A stretch of DNA of 5,614 nt from NCBI GenBank assembly GCA_003695865.1, contig RFGQ01000463.1, forward strand, positions 1-5,614. Reading direction: 5' to 3'. Positions 1 to 4,993 of the stretch are shown in pieces. The notes under the pieces are model-generated. The model did no database searches. It saw only the letters and a program-made list of their open reading frames with translations, and had not been told where the DNA came from. Each line of letters begins with the position of its first letter. The first letter of the stretch is position 1. The stretch comes from Gemmatimonadota bacterium. Its GTDB lineage: Bacteria > Gemmatimonadota > Gemmatimonadetes > Longimicrobiales > Gaopeijiaceae. A program made the translations under genes and the position numbers.

Positions 1-114
1 CGCCGCGTGCCTGGAGCGCCGGTCGCGCGGATCGTCGGAGCGGCAGGTGTCGCAGGCACACCCCACCACGGGGACGCCGAACGACGTACCGGTGCCGAGA
101 AAGGTGAGTCGCAA
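1..114 (-). CDS. MBL-fold metallohydrolase, PhnP-like, N-terminal part (runs off left edge)
   Basis: Only the first 38 residues are in the window. They begin MRLTFLGTGTSFGVPVVGC and continue with ACDTCRSDDPRDRR, which is the characteristic opening of the PhnP/RNase Z-like branch of the metallo-beta-lactamase fold: a first beta strand, the LGTGTS turn, then a C-x-C-x-x-C cluster (C19, C21, C24). In PhnP the equivalent three cysteines plus a distant histidine bind a structural zinc. The HxHxDH catalytic motif would lie further left, outside the window. Such proteins are phosphodiesterases or nuclease-like hydrolases; the substrate cannot be told from this fragment. The start is the TTG at 112-114. 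The frame is open back to the pyk stop and holds no ATG or GTG there, so TTG is the only usual start codon available. The gap to pyk is 57 bases on the same strand, so cotranscription is likely. The ribosome binding site is weak (AGG close to the TTG). Confidence 0.82.
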   Translation of the reverse strand, partial: MRLTFLGTGTSFGVPVVGCACDTCRSDDPRDRRSRHAA

Positions 115-171
115 AGGCCTGGAACCGGGCTGGGCACCGCCCCGGCCGGACGGACGGGCGGTGCGACGGGC

Positions 172-1590
172 TCAAAGGGTTTCGACCCGCATGGTATTGG
201 TCGTGCCCGACTCGTGGAAGGGGTAGCCCGACGTGACCGGCACGTGGTCGCCCTCCTTCCCTGACCCCAGCTCGATGACCGCCCGACAGCCGAATCGGGT
301 GAGCGTCTCGTAGCTCACCTCTTCCACGTCGGCAAGCACGGGCCGCACGCCCCACACCGCCGCCAGTTGACGATACGTGAGCGCATCGGTGCACACGGCG
401 AAGACCGGAACGGGCGGGCGGTAGCTCGACACCAGGCGGGCCGCGAAACCGCTGCGCGTGATCACGATGATGCCGGGCGACCCGAGCTGGCGGGCGGCGC
501 TCACTGTGGCCGCCGCCACGGCGTGCTCCCGTCCCGACGCGCCCGAGCGCATGGCGCTCACCGAGACCGTGTCGTAGAGCGGTCCGTACTCGAGCACGCC
601 GCTCTTCTCGATCTCGGAGGCGATCCGCACCATGGCCTCGAGGGCCCGCACCGGGTAAGCGCCCACGGCGGTCTCGCCCGAGAGCATCACCCCGTCGGTG
701 CCGTCGAGGATCGCGTTCGCCACGTCCGAAGCCTCGGCCCGGGTGGGGCGGGGGTGCTCGATCATCGACTCGAGCATCTGTGTAGCGGTGATCACGGGAC
801 GCCCATGGAAGTTGGCCTGCTGGACGATCCGCTTCTGGGCCAGGGGCACCTGTTCGTAGGGGAGCTCGACGCCGAGGTCTCCGCGGGCGACCATCACGGC
901 ATCGGTGGCCTCCAGGATTTCTTCGAGCGCGTCCATGGCGCGGGCCATCTCGATCTTGGCCACGACCAAGGTGCGCTTGCCCACCCGGCTCTTGAGGTCG
1001 ATCACGTCGGAAGCCCGGCGCACGAACGAGAGCCCGACGTACTCCACGCCCACGCCGAGCGCAAAGTCGAGATCCGCGAGGTCCTTCGGAGTCAGCGAGG
1101 GCGCCTGCAGGTCGACGCCGGGCAGGTTGAGGCCCTTGCGGCTGCGCAGGAGCCCCCCGCGCACCACCGTGAAGAACGCCCTGCCCCCTTCGGTGCCCGT
1201 GCACTCGAGTTCGAGCAGTCCGTCGTCGAGCAGCACCCGGTCGCCGGGGCTGAGATCTTCGGCAAGGTGAGCGTAGGTCGTGGGGATGTCGCCCTCCGAC
1301 TCCGCGCCGGGTTGAGCCAGCACCACGGTGGCGCCCTCTTCGAGCGTGACCGGTTCGGGAAGGTCGCCCACGCGGATCTTGGGGCCCGCGAGGTCGGCCA
1401 GGATGGCCACCGGCCGCCCCGCCCGGTCGGCGGCGGCCCGCACGGCCTCGATGAGCCCCCGGTGCTCGGCGTGGCGTCCGTGCGACATGTTGATGCGGGC
1501 GACGTCGAGCCCTCCGTCCACGAGGGCCTGGATCGTGGCCGGGTCGCTCGACGCCGGTCCCAGCGTGCAGACGATCTTGGTTCGGAGCAT
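172..1590 (-). CDS. pyk: Pyruvate kinase
   Basis: The 472-residue protein transfers phosphate from phosphoenolpyruvate to ADP, giving pyruvate and ATP in the last step of glycolysis in the cytosol. The length is normal for the short bacterial form without an extra C-terminal PEP-utilising domain. Landmarks in order: TKIVCTLGPAS (4-14), RINMSHG (32-38), DLAGPKIR (66-73), the flexible B domain (about 70-163), AKIE with catalytic lysine K212 and metal ligand E214, MVARGDLGVE (233-242) with D238, ITATQMLESM (267-276), PTRAEASDVANAILDGTDG (282-300), SGETAVGAYP (304-313), and the C-terminal regulatory domain (about 350-472) ending GDHVPVTSGYPF...GTTNTM. Position 71 is lysine (GPKIR), not glutamate (GPEIR); in this family that choice separates K+-independent from K+-dependent enzymes, so this one is inferred to be K+-independent. 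The residue after KIE is methionine, a small departure from the usual signature. The ATG at 1588-1590 follows AGGAAG on the minus strand (1593-1598). An MBL-fold hydrolase follows downstream. Confidence 0.97.
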   Translation of the reverse strand: MLRTKIVCTLGPASSDPATIQALVDGGLDVARINMSHGRHAEHRGLIEAVRAAADRAGRPVAILADLAGPKIRVGDLPEPVTLEEGATVVLAQPGAESEGDIPTTYAHLAEDLSPGDRVLLDDGLLELECTGTEGGRAFFTVVRGGLLRSRKGLNLPGVDLQAPSLTPKDLADLDFALGVGVEYVGLSFVRRASDVIDLKSRVGKRTLVVAKIEMARAMDALEEILEATDAVMVARGDLGVELPYEQVPLAQKRIVQQANFHGRPVITATQMLESMIEHPRPTRAEASDVANAILDGTDGVMLSGETAVGAYPVRALEAMVRIASEIEKSGVLEYGPLYDTVSVSAMRSGASGREHAVAAATVSAARQLGSPGIIVITRSGFAARLVSSYRPPVPVFAVCTDALTYRQLAAVWGVRPVLADVEEVSYETLTRFGCRAVIELGSGKEGDHVPVTSGYPFHESGTTNTMRVETL

Positions 1591-1682
1591 GGCTTCCTGG
1601 CTCGGCGGCGCGAGGCCGCTCCATGGGTTAGGGGCCCACCCTCCGGCACCTGGCGAGCGCGCGGGGAGGGAGCGGCCCCGAC

Positions 1683-1709
1683 ATTGTGCGCCCGAAGCGT
1701 CGACGTCAA
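1683..1709 (-). promoter_or_regulatory. Candidate sigma70-type promoter for pyk
   Basis: Within the 194-base gap between pyk and the divergent rnd gene (1591-1784), the minus strand reads TTGACG (bases 1709-1704), a 5/6 match to the -35 box. It is followed after a short 15-base spacer by CACAAT (1688-1683), a 4/6 match to the -10 box. This would give a leader of roughly 85-90 bases before the pyk ATG. The motif lies in one of the few AT-richer spots of the gap. The spacer is shorter than the optimal 17 and the organism's sigma preferences are unknown, so this is a suggestion only. No comparably good plus-strand promoter for rnd is visible. Confidence 0.35.
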
Positions 1710-1784
1710 ACTAATGGGCTTGCGCGCCGGGCGCCGCCCGCTCCACTCCAGCGCGCCCACGAGGAACGGGACGACGCCTCAGCC

Positions 1785-2927
1785 ATGCACGCCGACTTCA
1801 TCGACACGGAAGAGGGTCTGAGGGACTTCGCCGAAGCCCTCGCCGCTACGCCTCGCTTCGCCCTCGACCTCGAGGCCGCGGGCTTCCATCGCTACTCCGA
1901 CCGCGCCTGCCTGATCCAGGTGTCGGGAGGGGACCGCACCTGGGTCGTCGACCCGCTTGCCGTGGACCCCACCTCGGCGCTGCGCGGTCCGCTCGAAGAC
2001 GCCGGCCGCCCCGTGGTGGTCCACGGAGGCGACTACGATGTCCGTCTGCTCAATCGCGACTTCGGCCTCGCACCGCAAGGGCTGTTCGACACCCGCATCG
2101 CCGCAACGCTCTGCGGTGAACCTCAGGTCGGGCTGCAGGCGCTGCTCGAACGACACCTCGGGGTGGAGATCCCCAAGAAATACCAGCGCGCCGACTGGGC
2201 GCGGCGCCCGCTGCCGGACGACATGGTGGCCTACGCCGCGAACGACACGCGCTACCTGGCCGATCTCGCCGACATCCTCCGCGACCGGCTGGTCGAGCTC
2301 GGACGCCTCGCGTGGGCCGAAGAGGAGTTCCGGGCGCTGGAGCAGGTGCGCTGGGACGAGGAGGAGCAGGTCGACCCGGTCACGCGCGTGAAGGGCGCCC
2401 GCGACCTGACGCGGCGGCAGGTGCATGCCCTGCGCGAGGCCCTCGCCTGGCGAGACGAGATCGCGCGGCAGCGCGACCGCGCGCCCTTCCGCGTCGCCGG
2501 TGACCCGGTGCTGGTCGAAGCCGTGACACGGGAGATCGACGACGTGGGAGCGCTCGCCGCCCTCAAGGGCATGTCACCCGCGCTGGCCGAGCGCCACGGG
2601 CGGGACCTGATCGAGCGCCTGCGACGAGTCCGGGCACTCCCCGACGGTGATCTGGTGGGTTACCCGCGCCCGACCACCCGCGGTCCCGGGCGCCCCACGC
2701 CCGAGGTCGAAGAGCGCCTCGACCGCCTCAAAGCCGTGCGCAACGCCCACGCCCAGGCCCTGGGCATCGATCGTGGGGCCCTGCTCTCCAACGGGCACCT
2801 GCTGGCGATGGCATGGGATCCGCCCGCCGACCTCGAGGAGCTCGCCGCCCTGGGGCGGCTGCGCAACTGGCAACTCGACGTCCTGGGCGCGGACCTGATC
2901 GAGGCGCTGCACCGCTCGACCTCCTGA
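1785..2927 (+). CDS. rnd: RNase D-type 3'-5' exoribonuclease with two HRDC-like domains
   Basis: The 380-residue protein belongs to the DEDDy exonucleases that trim the 3' ends of tRNA precursors and other structured RNAs. The nuclease domain covers about residues 1-180. Exo I is FALDLEAAGF with D28 and E30, exo II is HGGDYDVRLL with D85, and exo III is YAANDTRYL with Y150 and D154, so all four acidic metal ligands and the tyrosine are present. QRADWARRPL (134-143) is also typical. An HRDC domain covers about 208-285 (DLTRRQVHALREAL to IERLRRVRAL) and a second HRDC-like helical domain covers about 306-377, as in full-length RNase D. I chose the ATG at 1785 because family homology begins at once (DFIDTEEGLRDF). 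A GTG at 1686 would add 33 arginine- and proline-rich residues with no family resemblance and would overlap the pyk promoter region. A GAGGA lies 19 bases upstream, rather far, so the ribosome binding site is unclear. The gene diverges from pyk and converges on the DksA-like gene. Confidence 0.93.
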   Translation: MHADFIDTEEGLRDFAEALAATPRFALDLEAAGFHRYSDRACLIQVSGGDRTWVVDPLAVDPTSALRGPLEDAGRPVVVHGGDYDVRLLNRDFGLAPQGLFDTRIAATLCGEPQVGLQALLERHLGVEIPKKYQRADWARRPLPDDMVAYAANDTRYLADLADILRDRLVELGRLAWAEEEFRALEQVRWDEEEQVDPVTRVKGARDLTRRQVHALREALAWRDEIARQRDRAPFRVAGDPVLVEAVTREIDDVGALAALKGMSPALAERHGRDLIERLRRVRALPDGDLVGYPRPTTRGPGRPTPEVEERLDRLKAVRNAHAQALGIDRGALLSNGHLLAMAWDPPADLEELAALGRLRNWQLDVLGADLIEALHRSTS

Positions 2928-2950
2928 GCCCGGAGGAGCGCGTCCCCCGG

Positions 2951-2988
2951 AAGAAAGCGAACGGGCGCCCCCTGACGAGGGCGCCCGT
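2951..2988 (-). terminator. Rho-independent-type terminator between convergent rnd and DksA-like gene
   Basis: ACGGGCGCCC (2961-2970) and GGGCGCCCGT (2979-2988) form a perfect 10-bp stem around an 8-base loop. Read on the minus strand, the stem is followed by a T-rich stretch (TCGCTTTCTT, bases 2960-2951), so it fits best as the terminator of the DksA-like gene, whose stop is 32 bases upstream of the hairpin. On the plus strand the hairpin lies 33 bases after the rnd stop but has no T-run after it. It may still block rnd read-through, but less classically. Confidence 0.75.
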
Positions 2989-3020
2989 GACCGTGCGCGG
3001 GAACGGTGACGCAGCCGACG

Positions 3021-3416
3021 TCAGGCCGCGTCCTCTTCCTTGCGCTTGCAGTCGATGCAGTAGCGGGCGTGCGGAAGCGCGTCGAGACGCTCGAACCCGA
3101 CCTCGGCGCCGCAGGTGTGGCAGCGTCCGAAGTTGTCGGGGTCGGCGTACAGGCGGCGCAGAGCCTCCTCGATCCGATAGAGGTAGCGCCCCTCCTTGGT
3201 CGCCATCACGGCGGCCTTTTCGCGCTCCATCGCCTCGGTGCCCTGGTCGGCCATGTGGTCGGTGTAGGCCGAGAGATCGGAATCGGCGGACTCGCGCCCG
3301 GCCTTCGCCATCTCGTCGAACAGGCCGAGCGCCCGCAGCGCCCGCTTGCGTTCGTCGAGCAGGCGCTGCTCGATGTGCTTGAGCTGCTTCTTGGTCAGGA
3401 CGGACTTCTTCCCCAC
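3021..3416 (-). CDS. DksA/TraR-family zinc-finger transcriptional regulator
   Basis: The 131-residue protein has the layout of the DksA/TraR family, whose members bind RNA polymerase through the secondary channel and alter initiation, often together with ppGpp. Residues 1-35 are a basic helical start (KKSVLTKKQLKHIEQRLLDE). Residues 42-70 contain DSDLSAYTDHMADQGTEAME, the conserved block between the coiled-coil arms. Helix 72-92 precedes the zinc finger, C99-H-T-C102 and C120-I-D-C123, separated by GAEVGFERLDALPHARY; all four cysteines are present. The start is uncertain. GTG at 3414-3416 is preferred because it has a purine-rich GGGGGAA just upstream and the sequence then looks like the family. 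An in-frame ATG at 3483-3485 would give 154 residues but adds a stretch (MDSPRRFRYLF...) without family resemblance. It is more like TraR/YteA-type DksA relatives than true E. coli DksA, so no gene symbol is given. It lies 125 bases downstream of fabH on the same strand. Confidence 0.9.
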   Translation of the reverse strand: MGKKSVLTKKQLKHIEQRLLDERKRALRALGLFDEMAKAGRESADSDLSAYTDHMADQGTEAMEREKAAVMATKEGRYLYRIEEALRRLYADPDNFGRCHTCGAEVGFERLDALPHARYCIDCKRKEEDAA

Positions 3417-3419
3417 AGG

Positions 3420-3426
3420 TTCCCCC
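3420..3426 (-). promoter_or_regulatory. Ribosome binding site supporting the GTG start of the DksA-like gene
   Basis: The minus strand reads GGGGGAA, then CCT, then GTG. The G-run lies about five bases before the GTG at 3416. This is the main sequence argument for the 131-residue form over the ATG at 3485, which has only a weak GGAT upstream. Confidence 0.5.
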
Positions 3427-3515
3427 GTCGGAATCCGGTTCTCGCAGAGCGGAAAAAGGTAGCGGAATCGGCGGGGCGAGTCCATGCGGGATCCGGCCCG
3501 AACCACCCCGTTTGG

Positions 3516-3532
3516 CGGCGCGAAACGCGCCG
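3516..3532 (-). other. Compact GC hairpin just after the fabH stop
   Basis: CGGCGCG (3516-3522) and CGCGCCG (3526-3532) pair perfectly over 7 bp around a 3-base AAA loop, nine bases after the fabH stop codon on the minus strand. No T-run follows (CCAAACGGGG comes next), so it is not a classical terminator. It could slow polymerase, protect the fabH mRNA 3' end, or be chance in GC-rich DNA. Confidence 0.3.
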
Positions 3533-3541
3533 GGCGCGGCG

Positions 3542-4543
3542 TCACCAGCGGACCAGCGCGCTCCCCCACGTGAATCCCGACCCGAAGGCGGTCAGGCAGA
3601 GCAGGTCGCCCTGCGAGAGCAGGCCCTGCTGCACGGCCTCGGCGAGAGCGATGGGGATCGTCGCGGCAGTGGTGTTCCCGTAGCGGTCGATGTTGTTGTA
3701 CACCCTCGTCTCGTCCAGGCCGAGCCTGCGACGCACCATCTCCGAGATCCGCGCGTTGGCCTGGTGCGGGATGAGCAGGTCGATGTCTTCGACCGCGAGT
3801 CCGTTCTCCTCGAGCGCCTCGTGCACGGCCTCGGGCATGCGCTGCACGGCGTGCTTGAACACCTCGCGGCCGACCATGCTGGGATAGTGGCGCCCCTGCT
3901 CCAGGTCTTCGGCCGAGATGCGGGGATGCCGGTAGCTCGCCGCGGCGTCGCACCAGAGGAGTTCGGCGTGCTCGCCTTCGGCGTGAATGTGGGTGGAGAG
4001 CACGCCGCGGTCGGGGTCGTCGGACGCCCCCAGGACCGCCGCGCCCGCCCCGTCGCCGAAGAGCACCGCCATATCGCGGCCCCTCGTCGACACGTCGATG
4101 CCCGTCGACTGGATCTCGACCCCGACCAGGAGAATCGTGGCGTACCGGCCGCTGCGGATCCAGGCGTCGGCCACCGAGAGGCCATAGAGGAAGCCCGAAC
4201 ACTGGGCGCGCACGTCGAGCGCCGGGATCCCGGTGCCGCTGAGCCCGAGTTCACGCTGCAGAAAAACCCCCGTGCCGGGGAAGAAGTGGTCGGGACTGAG
4301 CGTGGCCAGCACGATCGCATCCACGTCGGAGGGTTCGAGCCCGGCCGCCTCGAGGGCCCGCCTCGAAGCCCGCGCCGCCATGGCCGCGCTGGTCTCGCCC
4401 TCTTCGACCCAGCGCCGCTCACGGATGCCCGTGCGCTCCCGGATCCACTCGTCCGACGTGTCCATGCGACGGGTGAGCTCTTCGTTGGTCACGACGCGCT
4501 CGGGCACGTCGAAGCCGGTTCCGAGGAAGACGGTGCGAGGCAC
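3542..4543 (-). CDS. fabH: Beta-ketoacyl-ACP synthase III
   Basis: The 333-residue cytosolic thiolase-fold enzyme condenses an acyl-CoA primer with malonyl-ACP to start type II fatty acid synthesis. The catalytic triad is complete: C115 in RAQCSGFLYG, H260 in LIPHQANARI, and N290 in NNIDRYGNTTAATIP. The CoA-binding start motif TSDEWIRERTGIRERR (29-44) with W33, the FGDGAGAAVL loop (162-171) and the end GSGFTWGSALVRW (321-333) are all standard. It is about 16 residues longer than E. coli FabH (317). The extra length sits between the cysteine and histidine, around AELLWCDAAASYRHPRISAE (193-212), near the substrate side of the fold. That may tune primer choice, but specificity cannot be read from it. 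The GTG at 4541-4543 is well placed, seven bases after GGAGAG (4551-4556). No plsX, fabD, fabG or acpP lies next to it, so it may be a stand-alone copy. A DksA-like gene follows on the same strand. A specialised KAS III-like synthase remains possible. Confidence 0.93.
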   Translation of the reverse strand: MPRTVFLGTGFDVPERVVTNEELTRRMDTSDEWIRERTGIRERRWVEEGETSAAMAARASRRALEAAGLEPSDVDAIVLATLSPDHFFPGTGVFLQRELGLSGTGIPALDVRAQCSGFLYGLSVADAWIRSGRYATILLVGVEIQSTGIDVSTRGRDMAVLFGDGAGAAVLGASDDPDRGVLSTHIHAEGEHAELLWCDAAASYRHPRISAEDLEQGRHYPSMVGREVFKHAVQRMPEAVHEALEENGLAVEDIDLLIPHQANARISEMVRRRLGLDETRVYNNIDRYGNTTAATIPIALAEAVQQGLLSQGDLLCLTAFGSGFTWGSALVRW

Positions 4544-4689
4544 GGTGAAGCTCTCCGGCTGGCGGTGGAGGTGCGCGGACGGACCCCGGCAAGGTCCGGC
4601 GGGTAGTCGGCCGCGGGGACGCCCGGACCGACGCGGCCCGGATCGATCCCGCCCTGCGAATCTGGGACGGAAGCGGACAGGAATCCACC
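4544..4689. other. Divergent intergenic region between fabH and the YggX-like gene
   Basis: These 146 bases must hold the promoters of both fabH (leftward) and the YggX-like gene (rightward). I cannot pick convincing -35/-10 boxes on either strand. Two structures stand out: a 6-bp inverted repeat CGGACC/GGTCCG (4580-4585 and 4593-4598, 7-base loop) and a 10-base perfect palindrome GGATCGATCC (4640-4649). Either could be a regulator site, though both could be chance in this GC-rich sequence. Confidence 0.4.
4551..4556 (-). promoter_or_regulatory. Ribosome binding site of fabH
   Basis: GGAGAG on the minus strand lies seven bases before the GTG at 4543. This fixes the start, and the protein then begins MPRTVFLGTGFDVPER as expected for the family. 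Confidence 0.65.
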
Positions 4690-4968
4690 GTGGACCACAT
4701 TCAGTGCCGCCGCTGCGCGGCCGAGAAGCCGGCGCTCGAGCGGGCGCCCTTCCGCAACGAGTTGGGCGCGCGCATTCAGGCCGAGATCTGCCGCGAGTGC
4801 TGGGCGGAGTGGCTGCAGCACCAGACCCTGCTCATCAATCACTACGGCCTCGATCCCCGCGAGCGGAAAGCGCGGGACTTCCTCTACGAGCAGATCGAGA
4901 CGGTGCTGCTCGGCGGCGGCGAGGGCGAGGCGATCGATACCTCGCAGCAGGGCTCGATCGAGTGGTGA
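4690..4968 (+). CDS. YggX-like Fe(II)-trafficking / oxidative damage protection family protein, four-cysteine variant
   Basis: The 92-residue cytosolic protein matches the YggX family in length and in its core ELGARIQAEICRECWAEW (24-41) followed by LQHQTLLINHYGLDP (42-56). E. coli YggX has ELGKRIYNEISKEAWAQW and QHKQTMLIN in the same order. YggX is linked to protection of iron-sulfur enzymes from oxidative damage and to handling of labile Fe(II). Unlike E. coli YggX, which as I recall has a single N-terminal cysteine, this protein has two CxxC pairs: C6/C9 (CRRC) and C34/C37 (CREC). C6 aligns with the conserved YggX cysteine. Together they look able to bind a metal ion such as zinc or iron, or to form redox disulfides; this is inference. 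Residues 75-92 are a polar, probably flexible tail. The start is GTG at 4690, seven bases after AGGA (4679-4682). The gene diverges from fabH and has no obvious iron-sulfur or MutY neighbour. Confidence 0.85.
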   Translation: MDHIQCRRCAAEKPALERAPFRNELGARIQAEICRECWAEWLQHQTLLINHYGLDPRERKARDFLYEQIETVLLGGGEGEAIDTSQQGSIEW

Positions 4969-4970
4969 GC

Positions 4971-4988
4971 CGGGCGCGCCGGCGCCCG
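4971..4988. terminator. GC hairpin between convergent genes
   Basis: CGGGCGC (4971-4977) pairs perfectly with GCGCCCG (4982-4988) around a 4-base loop, filling most of the 25-base gap between the YggX-like stop (4968) and the stop of the convergent membrane protein gene (4994). Its position suits a shared two-way terminator. No T-run follows on either strand, so intrinsic activity is uncertain. Confidence 0.45.
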
Positions 4989-4993
4989 CCCCC

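Noticed and set aside
7..264. An 85-codon plus-strand open frame at the left edge.
   Set aside because: It is low-complexity G/A/R-rich and lies opposite both the MBL-fold hydrolase start and the pyk C-terminus, which are supported by motifs.
1684..1712. Possible plus-strand promoter for rnd: TTGTGC, 17 bases, CAAACT.
   Set aside because: Only three of six matches in each box, which is no better than expected by chance.
1686..1784. N-terminal extension of RNase D from a GTG at 1686.
   Set aside because: The 33 added residues are arginine- and proline-rich without homology and cover the divergent promoter region; the ATG at 1785 fits the family start.
367..1821. A 484-codon open frame on the plus strand opposite pyk.
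   Set aside because: It is rich in H, R, G and A with no recognisable motif, and lies antisense to a pyruvate kinase with every family motif intact. GC-rich codons commonly leave such shadows.
3486..4202. Upstream extension of the DksA-like frame on the minus strand, overlapping fabH, giving a 393-residue product.
   Set aside because: The extension is an arginine-rich off-frame reading of fabH. Family homology is confined to the last 131 residues.
3512..4606. A 364-codon open frame on the plus strand opposite fabH.
   Set aside because: It is the antisense shadow of a complete fabH with Cys-His-Asn triad; the translation resembles no family.
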